A stretch of 64,000 nucleotides of DNA from Chryseobacterium sp. Bi04 (GCF_918698085.1 NZ_CAKKLP010000004.1:62001-126000), one strand, 5' to 3'; counted from the first letter of the stretch, positions 26,183-35,255 are shown. Numbers and translations are program-made. Notes: generated by a model not told the origin, from the sequence alone.

Positions 26183-26890
26183 ATGAATTTTAAAAATTTA
26201 AACTTAATCAATCCCATTATCCGTGCTGTTACAGAAGCTGGTTATTCCAAACCTACCGAAATACAGTATACTGCAATTCCACAGATTTTAGCAGGAAAGG
26301 ACATCGTAGGATGTGCACAGACAGGAGCCGAAAAAACGGCTGCCTTTGCTATGCCTATTCTGCAGTTACTTAAAAGGTATACCCCTGAACATAAAGAAAT
26401 ACGGGCTCTAATACTTACTCCAACCCGGGAACTGGCACTGCAGATAGAAGAAAACTTTGGCGTGTACAGTAAATATTTACCATTATCACAACTTTCTATT
26501 TATGGAGGTGTTTTAGCCGGAAGTCAGCTTGCTGCACTCAGAAAAAGGGTGGATATTCTGGTAGCTACTCCCGGAAGACTTTTAGATTTAGTGAACCAAA
26601 GGCATATTGATCTCTCTAAAATTGAGATTCTTGTGTTGGATGAAGCAGACAGAATGCTTGATATGGGATTGGTAAATGATGTGAAAAAAATTCTGAAGCT
26701 GGTTCCGCAGAAAAAGCAGACCCTGTTCTTTTCGGCAACCATGCCGCTAAACGTACGGAAATTTGCAGAAACAATTCTCATCAACCCTGTAGAAGTTACA
26801 GGAAACCCTACTTATCCAATATCACAAACTATTATTGATCAGTCAGTCTATTTTGTAGAGAAAGAGAGCAAAAAAAAAATGATTTGCTGA
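26183..26890 (+). pseudogene. DEAD-box RNA helicase, C-terminal domain lost and Walker A altered (rhlE-like)
   Basis: From ATG 26183 (MNFKNLNLINPIIRAV, the usual RhlE-type start) the N-terminal RecA domain is complete: Q motif KPTEIQ, motif Ia PTRELALQ, Ib ATPGRLLD, II VLDEADRMLD, III FFSATMP. Motif I reads AQTGAEKTAAF, where the family has AQTGTGKTAAF; the invariant Gly before Lys is Glu. The frame stops at 26888-26890 after a run of ten A. Adding an A would continue only some 25 codons (…NDLLIDNSYF) to another stop. Motifs IV-VI, the whole second RecA domain, are absent. ATPase and unwinding activity should be lost. Confidence 0.85.
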
Positions 26891-26966
26891 TTGATAACAG
26901 CTATTTTATAAATAAATCTGTAGAGTTTACAGATCAAAATATACACAATTTTTAATATTAATTACA

Positions 26967-27161
26967 ATGCAAGAAGGCACCGTAAAATTTTTCAATGAAG
27001 CAAAAGGCTTCGGGTTTATTTCTCCAGCAGACGGGAGTAAAGACATATTCGTACATTCTTCAGGATTAAACACAAAAATGATCCGTGAAAATGATAAAGT
27101 AGTTTTTGAAGTACAAAAAAGTGACAAAGGTTTAAACGCTGTTAACGTAAAATTAGCATAA
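26967..27161 (+). CDS. Cold-shock domain protein, CspA family
   Basis: 64 aa, one OB-fold cold-shock domain with RNP1 KGFGFIS and RNP2 DIFVHSS. It binds single-stranded RNA/DNA and melts secondary structure at low temperature. It lies 76 nt behind the decayed DEAD-box gene. Helicase-csp pairs are a familiar arrangement, so this was probably a functional pair before the helicase lost its C-terminal half. An intact copy of its own promoter is not obvious; expression may come from the old operon promoter. Confidence 0.93.
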   Translation: MQEGTVKFFNEAKGFGFISPADGSKDIFVHSSGLNTKMIRENDKVVFEVQKSDKGLNAVNVKLA

Positions 27162-27300
27162 TTAAACCTGTTTGCAGATGTGAAAAATCATGTACTGCAT
27201 AATTGCAGTCAGATTTTTTTTACAGACTCAAAATCCATACACTTTTAGTATCTGGAATATTGTTTGAAAGAACATTAATGTAAGTTACATTGTGTTCATT

Positions 27301-27330
27301 AACCTCTTGCATAAAGCAAGAGGTTTTTTA
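27301..27330 (+). terminator. Terminator after cspA
   Basis: AACCTCTTGC-ataaa-GCAAGAGGTTTTTTA; a perfect 10-bp stem. It lies 140 nt after the cspA stop, leaving a long 3' UTR. Confidence 0.85.
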
Positions 27331-27495
27331 AAAATTTGCTGAAAAGAAATTAATTGATTTGAAATTAATTAATTCGGACTGATATTTGAATACTAAAATA
27401 CTGACATCGGTTTGAAGCAAAGTTGTTGTACCAATGACTCTGGCAAAAATAAATGTTCATCCAACATACAGACCCTATCGGGGCAACCAAATAAT

Positions 27496-27954
27496 ATGAT
27501 TACTATCAACAGTTATAATGAATATAAGGCTTATGAAGGTCAGATGATCGGAGTCTCCGGCTGGCATACAATAGACCAGGACCAAATCGACAAATTTGCT
27601 GAGGCCACCTTAGATTATCAATGGATTCATGTAGATAAAGAAAAGGCAAAAAATGAAAGCCCCTTTAAATCTACCATTGCTCATGGCTATTTAACATTGT
27701 CATTGATTCCTTATCTCTGGAAGCAAATTGCTGATGTGAGAAATGTAACGATGGAAATCAATTATGGGATCGAGAACTTTAAATTTGGACAGGCAGTTCC
27801 GGTCAATAGTGACGTCCAGTTACAAGCCACAGTGAAATCTGTGACCAATCTGAAAGGAACGGTAAAAGTGCTGGTTGAGGCAAAGCTGTTAATCAGAGAT
27901 CATCAAAAACCTGCGTATACAGGTGATGTTATTTTTCTGTATCATTTTTCGTGA
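27496..27954 (+). CDS. MaoC-family (R)-enoyl-CoA hydratase-like protein
   Basis: About 152 aa from ATG 27496 (MITINSYNEYKAYEGQMIG). An in-frame TTG at 27412 would add a Cys-rich extension, which the family does not have. Hot-dog fold with the hydratase motif FAEATLDYQWIHVDKEKA, in which Asp and His of 'DxxxxH' are the catalytic pair, and the dimer segment TIAHGYLTLSLIPYL. It would hydrate trans-2-enoyl-CoA. Single gene, no fatty-acid operon around it. Physiological substrate unknown. Confidence 0.85.
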   Translation: MITINSYNEYKAYEGQMIGVSGWHTIDQDQIDKFAEATLDYQWIHVDKEKAKNESPFKSTIAHGYLTLSLIPYLWKQIADVRNVTMEINYGIENFKFGQAVPVNSDVQLQATVKSVTNLKGTVKVLVEAKLLIRDHQKPAYTGDVIFLYHFS

Positions 27955-28031
27955 GGAATCCTATTTGTGAATTATAGACTAATATTTTATTACACCAATG
28001 TTTTTTAAAGCTTGATATATTATTCACGTTG

Positions 28032-28373
28032 CTATTCATAGCCGCTTTTTATGAGTGTTAGAATCATTTTAAAGCGCTTATTCCCTTTGATAGCATTCGA
28101 TTGATGGGCAGGAATGGTAATGCATTCGCCTTCTTCCAAAAAATAAGGAATTCCGTCAATTATTATTTCTGCTTTACCTTCAATAATCTGTATAAAAGTA
28201 TCAAAGGGGGATGTCTTTTCTGGCAGCCCTTCTCCGTCATCAAATGATATTGCACTGATATTGCCGGTTATCTTTTCTATTATTGTTCTGCTTAGTACAG
28301 AATTGGAAAGGTAGCCTACAATCTGGCTGGTAACGTGTATTTTTGATTTCTCAAGTTCTTTATGATTCATCAT
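28032..28373 (-). CDS. Cupin-domain protein
   Basis: 113 aa, single small beta-barrel. Cupin motif 1 is degenerate (TSPFDTFIQIIEGKAEIIID lacks two of the metal His). Motif 2 is GECITIPAHQSNAIKGNKRF with one His. Such stand-alone cupins bind small molecules or act as isomerases or sensors. Both ATG codons at 28373 and 28370 could start. Monocistronic, with no linked regulator. Function not assignable. Confidence 0.75.
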   Translation of the reverse strand: MMNHKELEKSKIHVTSQIVGYLSNSVLSRTIIEKITGNISAISFDDGEGLPEKTSPFDTFIQIIEGKAEIIIDGIPYFLEEGECITIPAHQSNAIKGNKRFKMILTLIKSGYE

Positions 28374-28513
28374 GGGTTAGTTTTGAAAGTAAAATGAATG
28401 GTGTACTGTACATAAAAAGGGATAGAACCTCCTAACTTTCCATCCCCCTTTTAATCAAAACTTTTTGAAAGATATAACTCTATGCATAGGTTTTAATTGC
28501 TATTTGGAAATAA

Positions 28514-28732
28514 TTATGAAAGATTTAGTTCTTTTATAATATTCATAACCTCTTCACGATTTTTTCTCAGTCTGTTTCCAATTCTTTCAAGCATTTCCTT
28601 TTCCTTGCCTTTTTCAAGCTTTAAATCATGGTCTGTTAATGTAGAGAATTTTTCTTTCAGCTGTTTAGACTGTGAAATCCAGTCTCCCGGAGTTTTAGAA
28701 AATTCGTTGTCTTTGTTGTGGTTTGTGTCCAT
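28514..28732 (-). CDS. CsbD-like general stress protein
   Basis: 72 aa, hydrophilic and predicted helical. The pattern W-(x)6-LKEKFSTLTDHDLKLEKGKE with ERIGNRLRKNREEVMNII follows the CsbD/YjbJ family ('…LKGKWGKLTDDDL…EGK…L.GRLQ…'). Family members are small, abundant, stress-induced proteins in many bacteria without a known activity. The opposite-strand frame here is a shadow. Isolated gene upstream of a calcium/proton antiporter. Confidence 0.65.
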   Translation of the reverse strand: MDTNHNKDNEFSKTPGDWISQSKQLKEKFSTLTDHDLKLEKGKEKEMLERIGNRLRKNREEVMNIIKELNLS

Positions 28733-29152
28733 AATGTGGATTTTGGTATAACATCATTGTTACCATACAAAGTTGGTTTTTTTGTAATTCATTGTATTGT
28801 AGATTGTTGTTTTAATGTTGCATATATCACACATATTACAAAGCTTCCATTTTGTTTTCTATAACTGAGGGAAACTTACCTGTAAAAAGTGGAAAAGTCC
28901 TGTGGCTTTTTGGAATTGCATTGATACTGGTATTATTTTAATAAATGCCTGATAATTTGTATCTTAGTGCCATATTACGTTGAATTGCCAATTTTAAGTT
29001 CTGGGCTATCTCCTTTTTGTCATTTAATTTTCCAATTTTAGCATCTCTAAACCCTCAAATCTATAATCCAAGCCCTTTTCAAAAAGAAATATAAACCCGC
29101 AAAGTCCTTTCAAGGGACGAATCAATCGTAGCAAAAATTAGTGCTGTTTTTT
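28733..29152. other. Intergenic region, possible short membrane peptide remnant
   Basis: A frame with no ATG ends at TAA 28939-28941 and encodes GNLPVKSGKVLWLFGIALIL plus VLF, a possible transmembrane peptide starting only at TTG 28855. Support is weak. The rest is AT-rich, and I find no terminator or repeat. Confidence 0.25.
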
Positions 29153-30250
29153 ATGAAGAAAAAAAAATATTTATGGATGTGGACATTTTTAGTTCCCATT
29201 TTAGCCTGGCTCTTTTATTTTGGAAGTGCTGTCTTTTCCTCTGGTTATTATTCTATACTCCTCACCTTATTTCTTATGGGAAGTGTCCTTGCGGCAGTGT
29301 ATCATTCCGAAGTCATTGCCCATCGGCTGGGTGAACCTTTTGGAACTTTACTGTTGGCATTTGCCATTACTGTGATAGAGGTGGGGTTGATCATTTCCAT
29401 CATGATGGGGGCTAAAGGGTTGGAGACCATTACCCTTGCCCGGGATACGGTTTTTGCTGCCGTGATGATTATCCTGAACGGAATCATCGGGAGCTGCATT
29501 GTGATAGGCTCTTTAAGATACAGGGAACAAAGCTTTACCCTGCAGGGAGTAAGTACAGCCCTGATTACTCTTACTTCTGTAATTATTTTTGTTCTTATCC
29601 TGCCCAATTATACGGTAAGTCACCTCGGAGGCGAATATACCTCCTTTCAGTTACTTTTTATAGCATTAATTTCTTTGGGATTATACTTGGGGTTTACCAT
29701 GATTCAGACGATGAGGCACAGGAGCTTTTTTATTTCCCCACAAAATAAACTGCAGGAAAACATATCAGCAAAAGATCATCAAAAAAAATCTTCCAAAAAG
29801 GAGCTGTATATCAGTGGGGTACTGTTGCTCTTAAGCTTGGGAGTGGTCGTTTTCCTGGCAAAGCTCCTTTCAAAAGATGTTGAAAATATAGTGGTTTCAG
29901 CGGGGGCTCCCAGATCTCTGGTAGGTATCATCATTGCCGGTATAGTTCTTCTTCCGGAAGGGCTGGCTGCATTGAGAGTAGCAAAAAGTGATGAGATTCA
30001 AACCTCATTAAATCTGGCTTTCGGTTCTGCTTTAGCAAGTATTGGATTGAGTATTCCGGCCATTGCCATTATATCTGTAATAACCGGTATAAGAATGACA
30101 TTAGGAGTAGATATTAAATCCACTATCCTTCTGGGGCTGTCCCTTTTCATTATAACCGTTTCACTGGCAACCGGCAGAACCAATATTATGCAGGGAGTTG
30201 TACTTATTGCTATATTTTTAAATTATCTTTTCATTACAATAGTGCCTTAA
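29153..30250 (+). CDS. Calcium/sodium:proton antiporter, ChaA-type (CaCA superfamily)
   Basis: About 365 aa from ATG 29153 (a GTG at 29141 is in frame). Eleven hydrophobic helices in two halves. The alpha-repeat motifs are clear: LGEPFGTLLLAFAITVIEVG in the first half and LPEGLAALRVAKSDEIQTSL with NLAFGSALASIGLSIP in the second, carrying the conserved acidic residues. The acidic linker between halves is short and basic here. It would exchange Ca2+ or Na+/K+ for protons across the inner membrane. Monocistronic. Confidence 0.88.
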   Translation: MKKKKYLWMWTFLVPILAWLFYFGSAVFSSGYYSILLTLFLMGSVLAAVYHSEVIAHRLGEPFGTLLLAFAITVIEVGLIISIMMGAKGLETITLARDTVFAAVMIILNGIIGSCIVIGSLRYREQSFTLQGVSTALITLTSVIIFVLILPNYTVSHLGGEYTSFQLLFIALISLGLYLGFTMIQTMRHRSFFISPQNKLQENISAKDHQKKSSKKELYISGVLLLLSLGVVVFLAKLLSKDVENIVVSAGAPRSLVGIIIAGIVLLPEGLAALRVAKSDEIQTSLNLAFGSALASIGLSIPAIAIISVITGIRMTLGVDIKSTILLGLSLFIITVSLATGRTNIMQGVVLIAIFLNYLFITIVP

Positions 30251-30294
30251 TAAACATATCTGTATTGGGTTTATTTTATCTTCCCGCTTCTCTT

Positions 30295-30354
30295 TTATTG
30301 ATTTTGAGGAGGTGTTTTGTCCGTCTTCTTTTTCCCGTCTTTTTCTTTTGACAT
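30295..30354 (-). CDS. Possible small Lys-rich protein, 19 codons, perhaps frameshifted
   Basis: ATG 30354 opens a Lys-rich peptide, MSKEKDGKKKTDKTPPQNQ, ending in TAA. Shifting frame near 30300 continues with KSIKEKREDKI, which has the same composition, so a longer short basic protein may have been broken. It is convergent with the antiporter gene. Coding status uncertain. Confidence 0.3.
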   Translation of the reverse strand: MSKEKDGKKKTDKTPPQNQ

Positions 30355-30459
30355 TGTAAATATTTTTGGTTGTATGTAAATTTCGTCTATAAAAAAAGAA
30401 AGCTTTGTAATAGTCTTTCAATTTGTTATATAAATCATAGGTATTCTAATTTAATGGAG

Positions 30460-30467
30460 TAACTTTG
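30460..30467 (+). promoter_or_regulatory. -7 box of the AraC-type regulator gene
   Basis: TAACTTTG fits TAnnTTTG exactly and lies 53 nt before the start codon at 30521. There is no TTG at the right distance. Confidence 0.45.
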
Positions 30468-30520
30468 AGTGAATAACTGTTAAGATGATGATGATTAACA
30501 AGCTGTAAACAGTAAGGATC

Positions 30521-31081
30521 ATGAAGTTATACATAAAATATATGGTAAGCCTGCGCTGCAAAATGGTTGTCCATCAGGAACTGGAAAGACTGGGGATTAA
30601 AGGTGCTGTCGTGGATCTGGGTACAATAGAATTATTAAATGATATCAGTACCGAACAAAGACATGTATTGAAAGAAAATCTGCTTAAAGCAGGCCTTGAA
30701 ATATTAGATGACAAAAAAAGTATTCTGATAGAAAAAATAAAAAATGTAGTGACGGAAATGATTCATTATTCTGATGCTCTTCCCAAAGAAAATTTCTCGG
30801 ATTATGTGAGTGAAAAGCTTGGATACGACTATACCTACCTTGCCAATACCTTTTCTGAAGTTAAAGGAATGACCCTGCAACATTTTATCATTATTAATAA
30901 AGTAGAGAAGGTAAAAGAATTGCTATTATATGATGAGCTTAATCTTACAGAGATTTCCTATAAGCTCAACTACAGCAGTGTTGCTCATCTTTCTAACCAA
31001 TTTAAGAAAATCACCGGACTTTCACCCTCATTTTATAAACAGCTGAAGAAAAAACGGCTTGGAAATTTAGAAGATTTGTAA
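30521..31081 (+). CDS. AraC-type HTH regulator without a ligand domain
   Basis: 186 aa. The C-terminal half holds the AraC double HTH (NFSDYVSEKLGYDYTYLANT, then LNLTEISYKLNYSSVAHLSN and QFKKITGLSPSFYKQL). The N-terminal 75 residues (MKLYIKYMVSLRCKMVVHQE, LGIKGAVVDLGTIELL) form a small alpha/beta region like the short sensorless AraC proteins common in flavobacteria, rather than a cupin. Strong -7 box upstream. Targets unknown; the next genes are uncharacterised. Confidence 0.85.
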   Translation: MKLYIKYMVSLRCKMVVHQELERLGIKGAVVDLGTIELLNDISTEQRHVLKENLLKAGLEILDDKKSILIEKIKNVVTEMIHYSDALPKENFSDYVSEKLGYDYTYLANTFSEVKGMTLQHFIIINKVEKVKELLLYDELNLTEISYKLNYSSVAHLSNQFKKITGLSPSFYKQLKKKRLGNLEDL

Positions 31082-31583
31082 AAAGGTGTGATATATGCAA
31101 GATTATTATAAATATGTGTAGCGTACTGTGTGCTGTAATATCCATCTTTGTATTGTAGTATTCTTGTATATTAATAGTACAGATTCTATAATAATCGCTT
31201 AATGCGATAATAAACAAAGGCTGTCAGAATCTGAAAAATTACAGATGGTGAAAAACAGGAAATGAAACTTTCACGATATTAAAGATTAAAATCTGACAGG
31301 TGAATAAAAAATACACCGAGAAATTAGAAAAGACCCAATATAAACCATGAAAAAGGGGTTAAAATCCTTAAAAAAACAGTCAATTTTCATAATGAGCTTA
31401 TTAGAATCCGAAAAAATAGTAGATCTGTTTCAGAAGATTTTAATTATAGGATAGAAACCCTTGGTCTCTGTCCTTTTTATCCATATTGTAGTGGTAAAAA
31501 TACAATAAATTTAATGCAGGGAATACCCAAATAATACCTTAATACACAGGATTGGTTTCCATTAATACCCAATACCATAAGTC
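31082..31583. other. Intergenic region containing one short ORF
   Basis: A 500-bp stretch. The only candidate gene is the 35-codon ORF at 31347-31454, listed separately. Otherwise AT-rich, without repeats or terminators that I can recognise. Confidence 0.4.
31347..31454 (+). CDS. Possible 35-aa peptide
   Basis: ATG 31347 to TAG 31454. The peptide begins MKKGLKSLKKQSIFIMSLLE and continues with a hydrophobic helix. The 'MKK.LKSLKK' start recalls leader peptides of flavobacterial ribosomal peptides, but there is no GG cleavage motif and no maturation or export gene nearby. It may be chance. Confidence 0.25.
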   Translation: MKKGLKSLKKQSIFIMSLLESEKIVDLFQKILIIG

Positions 31584-31853
31584 ATGAAAACAATACATCT
31601 CTTTCAGTTTAAAAATTCCATTTCCCGTAAAATTCCATTTTTTAATGAAGAACACAGATTGGATAACTTAAATGATTTAATGACTTATGACCTGATGAAT
31701 ACAGAAAAGGTGACCGAGTTTCTCATTGATGTTCATGATGATTTTGTTTTTGAAGATACCTCAAGAGGTGATCTTTTACAGATGTGCAAAAATGCTGACG
31801 AAACCATTGAACATTATTTTGCCACGGCATTGGATGATTATAATGTCATTTGA
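31584..31853 (+). CDS. Hypothetical acidic protein
   Basis: 89 aa, cytoplasmic, no membrane segment. The second half is acidic (EFLIDVHDDFVFEDTSRGDL). No domain recognised. It precedes another hypothetical gene by 55 nt in the same direction, and the two are likely co-transcribed. Confidence 0.5.
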   Translation: MKTIHLFQFKNSISRKIPFFNEEHRLDNLNDLMTYDLMNTEKVTEFLIDVHDDFVFEDTSRGDLLQMCKNADETIEHYFATALDDYNVI

Positions 31854-31908
31854 CAATGGGTTTTAATAGCTCAAAAAGATTTTAGATAAACATTAAATAA
31901 TATATACC

Positions 31909-32403
31909 ATGGAATTCCAGCAAAACTTACTTGAGTATATCAGTACTTCGCTCATTACAGTGAACGAAACGGTTTCTATAGTAGAAAGTGTAACTTCAGG
32001 ATTAATACAACTGTCTTTTTCTCAAATGCCCAATGCAAGTTTATTTTACAAAGGAGGGATTACCACCTTTACATTACCGGAAAAAGTAAAATTTTTAAAT
32101 ATTAACCGGATTGAAGCACCGGAAAATGATTTTGAGACTCAAAGGATGGCAGATATAATGGCTATAAAGGGGGCCGCCTTATTTGAAACAGATTGGGGAA
32201 TTGCATCTACAGGATATGCTGCATCTGTAAGAAATTCAGGATTTAAAGTTTTTTCATTTTGTTCATTTAGCTATAAAGGAGAGACTATCCTTTCCAAACG
32301 TATAGAGCTTCATCAGAAAACCCAGGGTCTAGATGCCCAATTATATTACACAGAATTTATTTTAGGATGCTTTAAAAGTGCCCTTAACCAAATATTAATC
32401 TAG
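31909..32403 (+). CDS. Hypothetical protein, CinA C-terminal/nicotinamide-amidase-like
   Basis: 164 aa. The start (LLEYISTSLITVNETVSIVE, SVTSGLIQLSFSQMPNASLF, YKGGITTFTLPEKVKFLNI) and the central DWGIASTGYA resemble the CinA C-terminal domain ('…ES.TGG…ITxxxGAS..F.GG…Y….K…L', '..GIAxTGxAGP'). CinA-type enzymes deamidate NMN. The usual catalytic-loop Gly-Gly is replaced (SVTSGLIQ), so activity is uncertain. It follows an unknown 89-aa gene, and a terminator lies at 32473. Confidence 0.55.
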   Translation: MEFQQNLLEYISTSLITVNETVSIVESVTSGLIQLSFSQMPNASLFYKGGITTFTLPEKVKFLNINRIEAPENDFETQRMADIMAIKGAALFETDWGIASTGYAASVRNSGFKVFSFCSFSYKGETILSKRIELHQKTQGLDAQLYYTEFILGCFKSALNQILI

Positions 32404-32472
32404 CTGGACATAATCAGGAATACGGTCTAATATTAAAATCTACATCAATGTTGGATTGGATAATTTAAGTAT

Positions 32473-32503
32473 AAAAAGACAGTCATATAAGGTTGTCTTT
32501 TTG
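32473..32503 (+). terminator. Terminator after the CinA-like gene
   Basis: AAAAAGACA … TGTCTTTTT; an 8-9 bp stem with a 13-nt loop. Confidence 0.6.
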
Positions 32504-32608
32504 CTTTGTTATGGTAGGTAGTTGATCCATGAATGGACTTTATATTTATGGATGATCTGATAGGTGAGAATTATGTCGTTTTGTTGCAGAAAATCATATA
32601 TTTACAAT

Positions 32609-33091
32609 ATGGGAGAACTATTAACTGAAGAAGTGTTTTCAGCACCACGATGGCAGAAAATAACCTATCGTATACTAAGTATTTTGGTATTTGTATTAGG
32701 GATTAACGTTCTCATGATAAAAAATGCAGGATGGCTGCTTTTTTTAGCTCCCCTGATTTTCTTTATTGCTGTTTCCATGTTTTTATTTACCCGCCAAAAA
32801 CTTATTATTTCAAATGATGGGATACGTTTTGTCGGCGGTTTTAAGAAGTATATTATTTCCTGGAATGATATGATGAAGGTTGATATGGTGAGACTTGGAA
32901 AGTATAAGACATCCACTGCTACGATTTATTACTCCGGCGGAAAAATGGATTTGAACAAAGGTTTTTACCTTGAACCCCAGTTCAAAAGGATTTTATCACT
33001 CCTGGAAACTAAAACTAATCCGGAAATATTTACAAAGAGATACTGGGAAACTCGCAGTCAGATTAGTCACGGTTATGGTTTGGAAAAATAA
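32609..33091 (+). CDS. Small membrane protein with PH-like cytoplasmic domain
   Basis: About 160 aa from ATG 32609 (MGELLTEEVFSAPRWQKITY); the frame opens earlier at ATG 32564, but the shorter form matches the usual start of such proteins. Two membrane helices (ILSILVFVLGINVLMI and GWLLFLAPLIFFIAVSMFLF), then a beta-rich segment (RQKLIISNDGIRFVGGF) like the bacterial PH/STM3941-type domain. No assigned role. It precedes the serine hydrolase gene in the same direction. Confidence 0.6.
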   Translation: MGELLTEEVFSAPRWQKITYRILSILVFVLGINVLMIKNAGWLLFLAPLIFFIAVSMFLFTRQKLIISNDGIRFVGGFKKYIISWNDMMKVDMVRLGKYKTSTATIYYSGGKMDLNKGFYLEPQFKRILSLLETKTNPEIFTKRYWETRSQISHGYGLEK

Positions 33092-33163
33092 TATAAATTG
33101 GCTTTACGTTTCATTATGGTTTGCCATATTCTGAAACGGAAGGTATTACAAATACATAGAAAA

Positions 33164-34321
33164 ATGATCAAAAACAGGATACAGGGGCTCGTTGCTTTTT
33201 CTTTTACCGTACTTCTTTTTTCCTGTTCAGCCACAAAACAGGTGGTTGAAACCGGAAATACCGAAAATGTTGTTTCCCAAACAGACTCACTCTATATGGA
33301 AATCCAGCGTGTAGGTCTGGAAGCCACCAAAAATAATCATGTGCCCGGAGTAGCCATAGCAGTTATCCAACATGGAAAAGTAGCCTGGACACAATGCATC
33401 GGGTTTGCTGATATGGAAAGTAAAAAACCAATCACTACAGAAACTATTTTTAATGTGGGTTCTGTATCCAAAATGGTATCTGCATGGGGATTAATGCAAA
33501 TGACTGAAAAAGGGCTCATAAAGCTGGATGATCCAGTTGATCAGTCACTAGTACGCTGGAAATTACCTGTATCTCAATATGATATCTCAAAAGTTACTTT
33601 ACGACGTATTCTCAGCCATACAGCGGGGCTTTCGGTGCATGGGTATGGAGGTTCAGAGCAGGGAGTTCCACTGTTAAGTTTAGAAGAGTCACTTTCTGGC
33701 AAGACAAAAAGAAACGGAGAAAGTGTACGCCTGATTAGTGAGCCGGGAACGAAATGGGAATATTCGGGTGGTGGCTATACACTTGCACAATTACTGCTGG
33801 AAGAAAGAACAAAAGAGAAGTTCGCGGTTTATATGGAGAAGAATGTTTTTAAACCTTTAGGACTGAGTCATACCCACTATGAATGGACGGAAGATATGAT
33901 GGCAGGTTCTGCAACTGCCTATGATGCTTCAGGGAAACCCATAAAGAACAGGATATTTACAGAACAGGCGGCGGCAGGATTGCAAACCACAGTTCTGGAT
34001 CTGGCTCATTTTGCTGAGCTATCCATAACTGCTGATCCAGATCAATTGAATAAAGTTTTGAAATCAACAACGATACAATTAATGGAGAAATCGGTTGTAC
34101 CATTTTCTGATCAGGGAAAAAGTGGTCTGGGCTACCGGTTCATGAATTATGAAGGGCTTGAAACAATTGGACATACCGGCGAGAATGAAGGCTGGAGTGC
34201 CGGGGTATTTATGCACCTGCCCACAAAGAGCGGTATTGTAATAGTCTGCAATGGTTCTAATGGAGACCGCGTCTGGTATCCCATTTACCAGAGTTGGGCA
34301 AAAAGGATCAAAGAAAATTAA
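33164..34321 (+). CDS. Serine hydrolase, beta-lactamase class C / CubicO-type lipoprotein
   Basis: About 385 aa from ATG 33164. Lipoprotein signal peptide ending LLFSCSAT with the lipobox Cys. Active-site motifs: S-V-S-K with Ser100 and Lys103, Tyr200 in YSGGGYT, and HTGENEGWSAG in place of the KTG box. This is the penicillin-binding protein/class C beta-lactamase fold; most such genomic copies are esterases or D-aminopeptidase-like enzymes rather than resistance enzymes. It should be anchored in the membrane, facing the periplasm. Confidence 0.85.
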   Translation: MIKNRIQGLVAFSFTVLLFSCSATKQVVETGNTENVVSQTDSLYMEIQRVGLEATKNNHVPGVAIAVIQHGKVAWTQCIGFADMESKKPITTETIFNVGSVSKMVSAWGLMQMTEKGLIKLDDPVDQSLVRWKLPVSQYDISKVTLRRILSHTAGLSVHGYGGSEQGVPLLSLEESLSGKTKRNGESVRLISEPGTKWEYSGGGYTLAQLLLEERTKEKFAVYMEKNVFKPLGLSHTHYEWTEDMMAGSATAYDASGKPIKNRIFTEQAAAGLQTTVLDLAHFAELSITADPDQLNKVLKSTTIQLMEKSVVPFSDQGKSGLGYRFMNYEGLETIGHTGENEGWSAGVFMHLPTKSGIVIVCNGSNGDRVWYPIYQSWAKRIKEN

Positions 34322-34420
34322 AAGTAGTTCATTTATCCTAAGTATCGAATGATATTAAAGCTGTTAAATAATCTGTATTGAATAGAGTAGAATCCACCTG
34401 TAGATTTTCAAGAACAAAGC

Positions 34421-34487
34421 AAAAACCTGATTTCTCAGAATCTCCAAAGCCTCCTGATTTTGGAGATCTGCTGTGTGCAGGTTTTTA
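34421..34487 (+). terminator. Long two-tier terminator hairpin
   Basis: Outer arms AAAAACCTG (34421) and CAGGTTTTTA (34478) enclose an inner hairpin ATCTCCAAA … TTTTGGAGAT (34439-34467). The T run after the outer arm fits termination of the serine hydrolase gene. Confidence 0.65.
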
Positions 34488-34554
34488 TCCTTTTTTAATG
34501 GAATTTCTATTTCTCCAGTCTTAATTTATCTGTGACAGATTAATATTCAGGAAT

Positions 34555-35043
34555 TTATTTCTTTGGTTTTAATGAAAAATTATCCAAATACACTGCCTGA
34601 TGGACCCCATTCAGTAAAACTTTCAGCCCTAAATGAGTTTCTTTTTTTATAGAAATATTGAATGCTTTCTTATCTCCTGTTATTTTGGAAGGTTTCGCTA
34701 TTGAAATATATGATTGGGTATCGGAAGTATTGCTTACTGAGAAAATTTCCAGGGTGGTTTCTCCTCTGTTGTCAGAAATATCAAGACTAAGACTATAGTT
34801 TCCAGCTTTAATTTTTGGAGTAACCAAATACATATTTTCTCCCGGGCTGTACATTGAGTAAAATATGATTTTTTTGTCACTGGCATACAACATTGTCTTT
34901 CCTCCTGCCTGGGCAGTCCAGCATTTGTTAATATCTTTCCATGTATCAAAATTTTCTGTGATCGTGGATACAGCTTTACACTGTGCCTGTACAGTTAAAA
35001 ATCCTCCCAGAGCCACCATTCCGGCCAATATGATCTTTTTCAT
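34555..35043 (-). CDS. Secreted hypothetical protein, beta-sandwich-like
   Basis: 162 aa with signal peptide (MKKIILAGMVALGGFLTVQA/Q). The mature protein starts with CKAVSTITENFDTWKDINKC, and the repeated strand pattern (GNYSLSLDISDNRGETTLEI, LDNFSLKPKK) suggests a carbohydrate-binding-like or MAM-like beta sandwich ('choice-of-anchor' type). No T9SS sorting domain. Standalone. Function unknown. Confidence 0.6.
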   Translation of the reverse strand: MKKIILAGMVALGGFLTVQAQCKAVSTITENFDTWKDINKCWTAQAGGKTMLYASDKKIIFYSMYSPGENMYLVTPKIKAGNYSLSLDISDNRGETTLEIFSVSNTSDTQSYISIAKPSKITGDKKAFNISIKKETHLGLKVLLNGVHQAVYLDNFSLKPKK

Positions 35044-35255
35044 AGGTTATATCTATTTTACTGTAAAAATAGATAAAAAAGGCTAGTAGAACGGTGTTTT
35101 ATAAAAAGAACAAACCGATAGGCAGAAATAAATTTTCAAATGCCGGTTTGCTAGGGCTTGATTGAAATGTAATCTCTATAGTCAAAGAGTTTGGAACAGG
35201 CTCAACAGAAAAATAAGTTTAACTCTGGCTGCCAGGCTTTTTACATTCCTTTGCA

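Noticed and set aside
33164..34321. AmpC-type beta-lactamase resistance gene
   Set aside because: The fold fits, but the KTG box reads HTG and it is a lipoprotein; most such genes are esterase or peptidase-like, so no resistance claim.
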